Origin: an uncultured Bacillota bacterium
GTDB taxonomy: Bacteria > Bacillota_I > Bacilli_A > Erysipelotrichales > Coprobacillaceae
Assembly (NCBI GenBank): GCA_949290865.1
Contig: CASETM010000103.1
Coordinates: 1-56,534 of the forward strand
DNA length: 56,534 nt
Direction of reading: 5' to 3'
In this document: positions 35,641-42,749 of the stretch, in pieces
How positions within the stretch are numbered: position 1 is the first letter of the stretch
Layout: each line of letters starts with the position of its first letter
Translations under genes and position numbers: made by a program
The notes under the pieces: generated by a model
The model's input: the letters and a program-made list of their open reading frames with translations, nothing else
The model's database searches: none
What the model was told of the DNA's origin: nothing

Positions 35641-36253
35641 AAGACATTTGTTCCTGCATATACTGCTGTATGGGTTTAAAAGAACGGCGATGAATAGGAC
35701 AAGGTCCTAGTCTTGCGAGAGCTTCTTTATGGGATTTGGTTACATATCCCTTGTGTTTTTCAAAACCATATTCTGGGTATTCTTCAGCGTGTCTGATCAT
35801 CAGTCTATCTCTTGTCACTTTGGCAAGGATACTTGCTGCTGCGATTGAAAGTGACAGTGTATCACCTTTAATGATGGCCAGATGATTAATATGATGAAGT
35901 GGCATAGCATCAGTTAACGCAAACATTGTCTCTCTTTTGAGTTTTTCTACGCATTTTTCCATACCTTTCTGACTGGCACGATAGACATTGAGCTTATCAA
36001 CATCCGCAACAGAAATGATTTCAATATGATAAGCCAAAGCATGTTCAATGATGATATCATACATGGTTTCTCTTTTTTTTGCTGAAAGCTGTTTAGAATC
36101 ATAGATTCTTTCATCATAGAATCCTTGTGGAAAAATGACACCGGCTACGACGAGTTCTCCAGCCATTGGTCCCCTTCCAGCTTCATCTAAACCGATGATA
36201 TAATCATATCCCTGCTGATAATAGCGGTTTTCAAATTCCAGCAGCTTACACAT
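35630..36253 (-). CDS. rnhB: Ribonuclease HII
   Basis: 207-aa enzyme that nicks RNA-DNA hybrids at ribonucleotides. The metal-binding DEDD set begins with GLDEAGRG (Asp23, Glu24), followed by YDSKQLSAKKR, SIAAASILAKVTRDR and the C-terminal YGFEKHKGYVTKSH. It overlaps rbgA by eight bases. Confidence 0.97.
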   Translation of the reverse strand: MCKLLEFENRYYQQGYDYIIGLDEAGRGPMAGELVVAGVIFPQGFYDERIYDSKQLSAKKRETMYDIIIEHALAYHIEIISVADVDKLNVYRASQKGMEKCVEKLKRETMFALTDAMPLHHINHLAIIKGDTLSLSIAAASILAKVTRDRLMIRHAEEYPEYGFEKHKGYVTKSHKEALARLGPCPIHRRSFKPIQQYMQEQMSLDI

Positions 36254-37103
36254 TTGGAAACTCCCATGTTATTTTGCCAATCAGGCCGTCAAAAAGATCG
36301 TTGAAAAAAACATCCATAACTCTTTCATAATCGGTCATACCCCTTACTGGTTTGATTTTCCTGTTTAAGGCAATTTCATCATAGCATTTTTCGACCCAGT
36401 CATCCTGCAGATCAACGGATATGTTATATCTTTTTTCGACGAGACCAGGATAGTTTTTGATCAGATATTCAACAGCATAGATAAAAAGTTCTTCTCGTGG
36501 CAGGATCTGCTGTCTGATTGATCCTATTAAAGCAATATTTTTGGCAATATTTTCATTTTCAAATTTTGGCCATAAGACTCCGGGGGTATCAAAGAGTTCA
36601 AAATCTTTATCAACCTTGATGATCTGCTGGGCTTTGGTAACACCAGGACGATTTCCAGTGACCGTTGCCTTTCTTTTTGCCAGACGATTGATAAATGTCG
36701 ATTTGCCAACATTAGGAATACCGAGGATCATTGCTCTCATTGCTCTTGGTTTCAGTCCTTTTTTGGCTTCTTTGGCCATTTTCTCTTTAAGAATATCTTT
36801 GCTGACCTGAATGATTTTTTTGTATTCATTAAAATTGTGAAGATTAACACTGATCGCATAATAGCCCTTATTTTGATAATAGGCCAGCCACTGTTTTGTC
36901 ATACTTTCATCAGCAAGATCTTCTTTTGTCAGTACGATCAGTCGAGGTCTGTTATTGATCACGCTATTGAACAGAGGATTTTTAGAAGAGTAAGGTGCTC
37001 TTGCATCAACGAGTTCAATAACGATATCGATCAGTTTCATTTTGTCGCTTATTTCCCTTTTGGCTTTTGCCATGTGTCCGGGAAACCATTGAATTTGTGC
37101 CAT
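36246..37103 (-). CDS. rbgA: Ribosome biogenesis GTPase RbgA
   Basis: 285-aa circularly permuted GTPase needed for late 50S assembly, including uL16 incorporation. The N-terminus IQWFPGHMAKAKREI is characteristic. G motifs occur in permuted order: TKED (G4), GIPNVGKST (G1), RPGVT (G2) and DTPGV (G3). The C-terminal ANTAR-like helical domain follows. It sits between lepB and rnhB. Confidence 0.97.
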   Translation of the reverse strand: MAQIQWFPGHMAKAKREISDKMKLIDIVIELVDARAPYSSKNPLFNSVINNRPRLIVLTKEDLADESMTKQWLAYYQNKGYYAISVNLHNFNEYKKIIQVSKDILKEKMAKEAKKGLKPRAMRAMILGIPNVGKSTFINRLAKRKATVTGNRPGVTKAQQIIKVDKDFELFDTPGVLWPKFENENIAKNIALIGSIRQQILPREELFIYAVEYLIKNYPGLVEKRYNISVDLQDDWVEKCYDEIALNRKIKPVRGMTDYERVMDVFFNDLFDGLIGKITWEFPNV

Positions 37104-37107
37104 ATGT

Positions 37108-37644
37108 TTAATCCATCCATTTCATTTCACTAAACGGGTAAAGAATGAGCCCATTTTTTGCGATTATTTTATCATAAGAAAAAGGTCCTAAAACGCGTGA
37201 ATCTAAAGAAGCTATACGATTATCACCTAATACAAATATTTCATTATCACCCAACTGAATCTGAAAATCATCTGTAAAGTGACTTAACCCTTTTTTTTCT
37301 TTTATCTGTCTAATATATTCCTGATCAAGGAAATCTTCTGCATAATATTCGCCATCGATGTATAACTGATCATCGATATATTCTATCTTTTCATTAGGCA
37401 AACCAATGACTCTTTTAACGATATACTTATCCAGATCATCAGAGTCGACAACAATAATATCAAATCTCTTGATATTATTTTTTTTGGTATGCCATGCATC
37501 CATCAAGGCATTTTCATTATTTTTTAAAGTTGGGTACATAGAATCACCACTGATTTTTACAGGCAAGAATACGTAATGAAAAGTAACAAAAGTTATAGTC
37601 AGCAATATAGACAGTTGTATAATGATTTTTAAATATTTTTTCAT
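37108..37644 (-). CDS. lepB: Signal peptidase I
   Basis: 178-aa membrane-anchored serine protease that removes signal peptides. One N-terminal helix (about 8-28) is followed by the catalytic Ser in ISGDSMYPTL (Ser35), the Lys base in YIVKRVIGLP (Lys77), and box D/E (GDNRIASLDSRVLG). Single-anchor topology is typical of Gram-positive enzymes. Located between rplS and rbgA. Confidence 0.96.
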   Translation of the reverse strand: MKKYLKIIIQLSILLTITFVTFHYVFLPVKISGDSMYPTLKNNENALMDAWHTKKNNIKRFDIIVVDSDDLDKYIVKRVIGLPNEKIEYIDDQLYIDGEYYAEDFLDQEYIRQIKEKKGLSHFTDDFQIQLGDNEIFVLGDNRIASLDSRVLGPFSYDKIIAKNGLILYPFSEMKWMD

Positions 37645-37682
37645 TTTTTTTGCCTCTTATACAGTTTCAATATATATAAACG

Positions 37683-37708
37683 AAAAAAGAAATGGGTATC
37701 CATTTCTT
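37683..37708 (-). terminator. Intrinsic terminator of rplS
   Basis: AAGAAATGG/CCATTTCTT stem (37687-37708) with a 4-nt loop, followed by a T-run. Confidence 0.8.
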
Positions 37709-38057
37709 ATTTTCTGATTTCTTTAATTCTTGCTGCTTTTCCAGATAATCCACGTAAGTAATGTAATTTAGCTCTACGTACTTTACCAATCTTAACAACT
37801 TCGATTCTGTCAATGATAGGTGAATGAATTGGGAAAATTCTTTCTACACCAACCTGATAAGAAATTTTTCTAACAGTAAATGTTTCAGCAATTCCTTTCC
37901 CTTTTCTAGCAATACAAACCCCTTCAAATAACTGAATACGATATTTGTTACCTTCTTTGATTTTTACGTATACTTTTAAAGTATCACCAGGTTTGAATTG
38001 AGGAATATCAGATCTTAATTGTTTTTTAGTAATTTGATCTACTAATGTTAAATTCAT
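37707..38057 (-). CDS. rplS: 50S ribosomal protein L19
   Basis: 116-aa large-subunit protein at the 30S-50S interface. Conserved pieces: [51 protein letters not shown] and the C-terminal [20 protein letters not shown]. It has its own promoter and a hairpin leader, so it can be controlled apart from trmD. Confidence 0.98.
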   Translation of the reverse strand: MNLTLVDQITKKQLRSDIPQFKPGDTLKVYVKIKEGNKYRIQLFEGVCIARKGKGIAETFTVRKISYQVGVERIFPIHSPIIDRIEVVKIGKVRRAKLHYLRGLSGKAARIKEIRK

Positions 38058-38089
38058 CTTTATTTCTCCTTTTTCGATATTTCGTCTTC

Positions 38090-38119
38090 TATGTTCATTC
38101 GATTAACCAGCGGAACATA
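38090..38119 (-). ncRNA. Probable L19 autoregulatory leader
   Basis: In the rplS 5' UTR, TATGTTC and GAACATA form a 7-bp stem around a 16-nt loop beginning CGCTGG. Position, size and loop resemble the Firmicutes L19 leader motif, where L19 represses its own synthesis. The match is from memory, not a covariance search. Confidence 0.6.
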
Positions 38120-38139
38120 TGCAGTCATACGACTCATAA

Positions 38140-38167
38140 ATTATAGCATATTTACATATGAAATCAA
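38140..38167 (-). promoter_or_regulatory. Promoter of rplS
   Basis: TTGATT (complement of 38162-38167), 16-nt spacer, TATAAT (complement of 38140-38145). The -35 overlaps the trmD stop codon. Confidence 0.65.
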
Positions 38168-38883
38168 CACTTTTTTTTGATTTCATTCAACATTTTTGTT
38201 TCTTCCTCGGACAAAGAATAATTTTCCAATAAGTCAGGTCTTTTCATATATGTTTTTTTCAAAGACTGATATTTACGCCATTGTGCAATATTTTTATGAT
38301 GACCAGATAACAGCACATCAGGAACTTTATTGCCATCATATTCGACCGGTCTGGTATACTGTGGATATTCAAGCAGACCTTGAGCAAACGAATCATCATC
38401 ATGACTTTCCTGTCTGATAGCTCCATCAAGCAGACGGGTGACAGCATCGCAGACGACCATGCTGCCTAGTTCTCCCCCAGTAAGAACATAGTCACCGATT
38501 GAAAGTTCAAGATCAACATAATCTCTGATTCTTTCATCAAAACCTTCATAATGCCCACAAATGATAATTAAATGTTTAGAAACTGAAAGTTCTTTGGCAA
38601 CCTGATGCTTTAAAGTAATTCCTTGAGGAGACATCAGGATCACTAGCGCATCATCGTTAGTTAGACTTTTTAAACAGTCAATGATCGGCTGACACATCAG
38701 GACCATTCCTTGGCCACCACCATAAGGATAATCATCGACATGTTTGTGTTTATCTAAAGAAAAATCACGAAAATTGTGAATCTGAATATCTACAATATTT
38801 TTATCAATAGCCCTTTTGATAATCGAAGTATTTAAAAAACCGTCAAACATTTCAGGAAACAGGGAAAGAATATCAATCTTCAT
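38164..38883 (-). CDS. trmD: tRNA (guanine-N1-)-methyltransferase TrmD
   Basis: 239-aa SPOUT-class enzyme making m1G37, which prevents +1 frameshifting. Motifs: ILSLFPEMFDGFLNTSI, DDYPYGGGQGMVL, ICGHYEGFDERI and the knot sequence SIGDYVLTGGEL. The start overlaps the rimM end by 11 bases. Ends in TGA, confirming the standard genetic code. Confidence 0.97.
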   Translation of the reverse strand: MKIDILSLFPEMFDGFLNTSIIKRAIDKNIVDIQIHNFRDFSLDKHKHVDDYPYGGGQGMVLMCQPIIDCLKSLTNDDALVILMSPQGITLKHQVAKELSVSKHLIIICGHYEGFDERIRDYVDLELSIGDYVLTGGELGSMVVCDAVTRLLDGAIRQESHDDDSFAQGLLEYPQYTRPVEYDGNKVPDVLLSGHHKNIAQWRKYQSLKKTYMKRPDLLENYSLSEEETKMLNEIKKKC

Positions 38884-39373
38884 CTAAAAACCCCTTGATC
38901 AGATGAACATCAATAATCTGATCATCAATATTCACATTGTCAATAAATGCATCAACATAAGGTATTGATACTTTTTTTGTTTCTGTCTGCACTGACAGAA
39001 TGTCATGTGCACCATTATGAAATATAGAAACGACCTTGCCAATTTCTTTCTCATCCTGTTTTACGGTACAGCCAATCAGATCACCATAAAAATACTCATC
39101 ATCATCCAGTTCGATATCATCTTTGTATCCATAAACATTGAGCCCAATATATTTTTCTACCAGATTAATATCCTGCAGACCTTCAAAACTCACCAGATAG
39201 TTTCCTTTATGAAAACGCACAGTTTTGATGACAAATTCTTTATTTTGATTTTCAAGCAGCAGTTTATGTCCTACAACAAATCTTTGATCATTAAAATCAC
39301 TGTTTGATCTGATTTTCAACTCTCCTTTTAAGGCATGCGTTCCGATAATTTTTCCAATTTTCAATTTATCCAT
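38873..39373 (-). CDS. rimM: Ribosome maturation factor RimM
   Basis: 166-aa factor binding the 30S head via S19. The N-terminal RimM domain (IGKIIGTHALKGELKI) and a PRC-barrel domain (YFYGDLIGCTVKQDEKEIGKV, FHNGAHDILSV, PYVDAFIDNVN) are recognisable. The start at 39373 is fixed by GGAGGAG, which directly follows a terminator's T-run. Confidence 0.95.
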   Translation of the reverse strand: MDKLKIGKIIGTHALKGELKIRSNSDFNDQRFVVGHKLLLENQNKEFVIKTVRFHKGNYLVSFEGLQDINLVEKYIGLNVYGYKDDIELDDDEYFYGDLIGCTVKQDEKEIGKVVSIFHNGAHDILSVQTETKKVSIPYVDAFIDNVNIDDQIIDVHLIKGFLDED

Positions 39374-39380
39374 AACTCCT

Positions 39381-39412
39381 CCAAAAAAAATAGATGTGAA
39401 AACACATCTATT
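39381..39412 (-). terminator. Intrinsic terminator between khpA and rimM
   Basis: Perfect 10-bp stem (39389-39398 with 39403-39412), 4-nt loop and eight T, immediately followed by the rimM SD with no space for a promoter. It contains the khpA stop. A read-through-dependent attenuator is likely. Confidence 0.8.
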
Positions 39413-39656
39413 CATACGATTCAAATTTAATATCTAATTTTTTATCAGATAAACGTCCTGCAACTGACATCAGCTGACGAATCGAATTAGCCATGATGCC
39501 TTTTCTGCCAATGAGTTTGGCAATATCATCTTTTGCAGAATACACGTATAAGACAATTGTATTTTCATCTAATGAAGGCATCTGTCTTACTTCCAGATGA
39601 TCTTTATCTTCAACCAGCTCAATACAAATATCTTTTAAAATTTTTACGTAATCCAT
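39408..39656 (-). CDS. khpA: KH-domain RNA-binding protein KhpA
   Basis: 82-aa single KH domain with the RNA-binding loop LIGRKGIMANSIRQL. KhpA pairs with KhpB/Jag and binds many transcripts, affecting division and cell length in other Firmicutes. Standard position between rpsP and rimM. The terminator hairpin begins in its last codons. Confidence 0.94.
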   Translation of the reverse strand: MDYVKILKDICIELVEDKDHLEVRQMPSLDENTIVLYVYSAKDDIAKLIGRKGIMANSIRQLMSVAGRLSDKKLDIKFESYE

Positions 39657-39658
39657 GG

Positions 39659-39931
39659 TTATTTACCTTGTTTAGAATCAGCAAATTTTTTCATGATACC
39701 TTGTTTAGATAATAAATTTTTCACAGTATCAGATGGTTGAGCACCTTGATTTAACCATTTTAAGATTTCTTCTTCTTTTAAAGTGACAACTGCAGGGTTT
39801 TTAGTTGGATCATATGTTCCTAACAGTTCAATGAATTTACCATCTCTTGGAGCTCTTGAATCTGCAGCGACAACTCTATAAAAAGGTCTTTTTTTAGCAC
39901 CCATTCTAATCATTCTTAATTTTACTGCCAT
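39659..39931 (-). CDS. rpsP: 30S ribosomal protein S16
   Basis: 90-aa small-subunit protein: [39 protein letters not shown], and the C-terminal [14 protein letters not shown]. The start at 39931 (MAVKLRM) follows AGGAGG. It is separated from ffh by a terminator that carries the rpsP -35 box in its arm. Confidence 0.98.
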   Translation of the reverse strand: MAVKLRMIRMGAKKRPFYRVVAADSRAPRDGKFIELLGTYDPTKNPAVVTLKEEEILKWLNQGAQPSDTVKNLLSKQGIMKKFADSKQGK

Positions 39932-39968
39932 AAGTATATCCTCCTGTTTTAATTTTTCTTGCCAATAT

Positions 39969-39997
39969 AATTTAACATAGTAACAAAAAGGTGTCAA
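39969..39997 (-). promoter_or_regulatory. Promoter of rpsP overlapping the ffh terminator
   Basis: Consensus TTGACA (complement of 39992-39997), 17-nt spacer, TAAATT (complement of 39969-39974). The -35 sits inside the 3' arm of the terminator hairpin. Confidence 0.65.
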
Positions 39998-40015
39998 GTA
40001 TTTTTACTTAACACC
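39985..40015 (-). terminator. Intrinsic terminator of ffh
   Basis: 11-bp stem GGTGTTAAGTA with its near-complement, a 4-nt loop and five T. Confidence 0.8.
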
Positions 40016-40017
40016 CT

Positions 40018-41412
40018 CTATTTTTTCTTTTTCTTTTTATGACGAACTTTTTTACGGTTTGGACTTCCCACAAAATGCTGCGATTTACCTCCCGCCATAG
40101 GCATTCCAGTGTTTGGATCCAGATTTGACAGTTTTTTCATCATCTGTTTGGACTGCTCAAACTGTTTCAGCAGACGATTGACAGCAGCAAGATCTTTTCC
40201 ACATCCCTTGGCAATTCTCTGTTTTCTTGACAGCGTGATGATGCTTGGATCTTTTCTTTCTTCTGGGGTCATCGAATATATGATCGATTCGGTTTCTTTC
40301 ATTTTTCTGTCTGTCATTTCATCAGAAAGATTAGGCATTGATGGCATACCAGGAATCATTTTCAGTACCCCTGATAAAGGACCTAATTTTTTCAGCTGAT
40401 GCATTTGTTTAAGCATATCATCGAGTCCAAAGCGACCAGCCTGCATTTTTTTAAGGTCTTTCATTGTTTCTTTTTCATCATAGACATCCTGAACTTTTTC
40501 AACCAAAGAAACAACGTCACCCATTCCTAAAATACGGTCAGCCATACGGTCTGGATAGAACAGATCGATAGCATCCAGTTTTTCACCAGTACCTATGAAT
40601 TTAATTGGAACGTGAGTAATATGTCTGATAGACAGAGCCCCACCACCACGTGAATCACCATCCAGTTTTGTAAGAACTGCACCGGTAATTGACAGTTTTT
40701 CATTAAATGAAGCCGCAACATTGACGATATCCTGTCCCGTTAAAGAATCGACAACCAGCAGGATTTCATCAGGATGTGCTATTTCCTTAATGTTTGACAG
40801 CTCCTGCATCAATGGTTCATCGATATGCAGACGTCCAGCAGTATCAATAATAATGACATCATGCTGATTAAAAGCAGCATAATTCAAAGCACCTTTAACG
40901 ATATTTTCTGCACTTTCAGATGTTCCTTTTTCATAAACAGGAACATCCAGCTGCTGGCCTAAAGTGACCAGCTGATTGACTGCTGCTGGTCTATAAATAT
41001 CGGCAGCAACCAGTAAAGGTTTTTTGCTGTATTTTTTAGTAATCAGTTTTGCAATTTTTCCAGCAGTTGTTGTTTTCCCTGATCCCTGTAAACCAACCAT
41101 CATAATAATCGTTGGTTTTTTTTCAAAGCTGATTTCTGATACTTCATCACCTAACAGATGAACCAGTTCATCATGAACAATCTTTACCAGGACCTGTCCT
41201 GGCTTTAAAGAACCGATTACATCTGCTCCTAAAGCTTTTTCTTTGGTTGAAGCAATGAACTGTTTAACAACTTCATAGTTGACATCGGCTTCTAACAGGG
41301 CAAGTCTGATCTCTGTTAACATTTCCTGCATATTGCTTTCTGTTAACTGACCTTGTCCTGAAACTTTTTTCAGTGTGGACTGTAATCTTTCAGATAAAGA
41401 ATCAAATGCCAT
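40018..41412 (-). CDS. ffh: Signal recognition particle protein Ffh
   Basis: 464-aa SRP54 GTPase. N domain, then the G domain with GLQGSGKTTTAGK, DTAGRL, TKLDGDSRGGG, and a Met-rich M domain (LKMIPGMPSMP, MKKLSNLDPNTGMPMAG) that binds signal peptides and 4.5S RNA. It acts with FtsY at the membrane; ylxM and ftsY are directly upstream. The 4.5S RNA gene is not in the window. Confidence 0.98.
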   Translation of the reverse strand: MAFDSLSERLQSTLKKVSGQGQLTESNMQEMLTEIRLALLEADVNYEVVKQFIASTKEKALGADVIGSLKPGQVLVKIVHDELVHLLGDEVSEISFEKKPTIIMMVGLQGSGKTTTAGKIAKLITKKYSKKPLLVAADIYRPAAVNQLVTLGQQLDVPVYEKGTSESAENIVKGALNYAAFNQHDVIIIDTAGRLHIDEPLMQELSNIKEIAHPDEILLVVDSLTGQDIVNVAASFNEKLSITGAVLTKLDGDSRGGGALSIRHITHVPIKFIGTGEKLDAIDLFYPDRMADRILGMGDVVSLVEKVQDVYDEKETMKDLKKMQAGRFGLDDMLKQMHQLKKLGPLSGVLKMIPGMPSMPNLSDEMTDRKMKETESIIYSMTPEERKDPSIITLSRKQRIAKGCGKDLAAVNRLLKQFEQSKQMMKKLSNLDPNTGMPMAGGKSQHFVGSPNRKKVRHKKKKKK

Positions 41413-41421
41413 ATTTACCTC

Positions 41422-41751
41422 CTATAATTCTCTTAGCATTTTTAAATGCTCATCGATATTTTCGTGTTTTTCTTTGATATCTTCTTCCAGTTTATCAAGA
41501 ATATGAAGACGTTCTGTATATTTATCTAAAAGTTTAAGTTTGTCTTCATATTTTTCGAGATGACTGACAGCTTTTCTGATATTATCATACACTGCATTTT
41601 TGGAAACATCCTTGATCAGAGCAATTTCTGACAATGACAGATCCTGATGATAATAGAGATCGAGATAATCTCTTTGCTTGTCGGTCAGCAATTCTTCATA
41701 AAGATCCATCAGTAAATTGATTCTCTGCTTTTTCTCCAATAAATTTTCCAT
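41422..41751 (-). CDS. ylxM: YlxM/p13-like SRP-associated protein
   Basis: 109-aa helix-turn-helix protein of the UPF0122 family (DLYEELLTDKQRDYLDLYY, LSLSEIALIKDVSKNAVYDNI) with a coiled C-terminal helix. Its conserved place between ftsY and ffh, and streptococcal work, link it to SRP. It resembles a sigma-factor region 4 fold. The first ATGs overlap the ftsY stop; the third is used here. Confidence 0.92.
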   Translation of the reverse strand: MENLLEKKQRINLLMDLYEELLTDKQRDYLDLYYHQDLSLSEIALIKDVSKNAVYDNIRKAVSHLEKYEDKLKLLDKYTERLHILDKLEEDIKEKHENIDEHLKMLREL

Positions 41752-41753
41752 CA

Positions 41754-42737
41754 TCATACCTCAACAAGATTTTTGCATAATCCGTAAATATACTGTTCCA
41801 GATCAAATTCCTGCAGATCATCGACCTGTTCACCAAGACCAATAAACTTTACTGGAATATTCAGCTGATCTTTAATTGACAGAACAATACCACCCTTGGC
41901 AGTTCCATCCATTTTTGTTAAAACAATACCAGTTATATCTGTTATTTTTGAAAATTCACTAGCTTGAGAAATTCCATTCTGACCTGTTGTTGCATCAACA
42001 ACAAGCAAGGTTTCATGAGGACCATCAGGAACAACTCTTTTAATGATACGATTCATTTTTTCTAATTCGTTCATCAGATTGACTTTATTCTGCAGACGCC
42101 CGGCAGTATCACAGATCAGTACATCTGCATGTGATTCAATAGCTTTATTCAAGGCATCATAGACAACAGCTGAAGGATCGCCACCTTCTTTTCCTTTGAC
42201 AATGTCAACACCAACTCTTTCAGCCCATACAGCCAGCTGATCGATTGCTCCAGCACGGAAAGTATCACCAGCGGCAACAACAACCTTCTTTCCTTCGTCC
42301 TGCATAATTCGGTGTGCCAGTTTCCCAATTGTTGTTGTTTTTCCTGCTCCATTGACACCTACCATGAGAATAACGGTTAGTCCTTCCTTGGCATAATTGA
42401 TTTTTGTAGACATGACTGTATCGTTGGCATAGATCACAAACATTTTGTCAACAATGATATCGTTGATCTGTTTTGGATCTGTTATATTTTTTAATCTGAC
42501 TTCAACTTTAATTTCAGAAACAATTTTCATGACCATTGAAACGCCAACATCGGCCATGATCAAAATGTTTTCCAGTTCTTCAAAATATTCATCATTGATT
42601 TCTCTAAAACGTGCTGCCAGTTCATTGATTCTTTCAGAAAATGTGACATTTGATTTATCTAATCCAGCAACATATTTTTCATTCTGTCTGGCTGATTTTC
42701 CAACCAGTTTTTCTTTGATCTGTGAAAAAAATCCCAT
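41754..42737 (-). CDS. ftsY: Signal recognition particle receptor FtsY
   Basis: 327-aa NG-domain GTPase that docks SRP-ribosome complexes at the membrane. It has GVNGAGKTTTIGKLA, the ...DTFRAGAIDQL motif, DTAGRLQNK, and TKMDGTAKGG. The acidic A domain is minimal, as often seen in Gram-positives. It lies between smc and ylxM. Confidence 0.97.
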   Translation of the reverse strand: MGFFSQIKEKLVGKSARQNEKYVAGLDKSNVTFSERINELAARFREINDEYFEELENILIMADVGVSMVMKIVSEIKVEVRLKNITDPKQINDIIVDKMFVIYANDTVMSTKINYAKEGLTVILMVGVNGAGKTTTIGKLAHRIMQDEGKKVVVAAGDTFRAGAIDQLAVWAERVGVDIVKGKEGGDPSAVVYDALNKAIESHADVLICDTAGRLQNKVNLMNELEKMNRIIKRVVPDGPHETLLVVDATTGQNGISQASEFSKITDITGIVLTKMDGTAKGGIVLSIKDQLNIPVKFIGLGEQVDDLQEFDLEQYIYGLCKNLVEV

Positions 42738-42749
42738 AGTGAACCTCCT

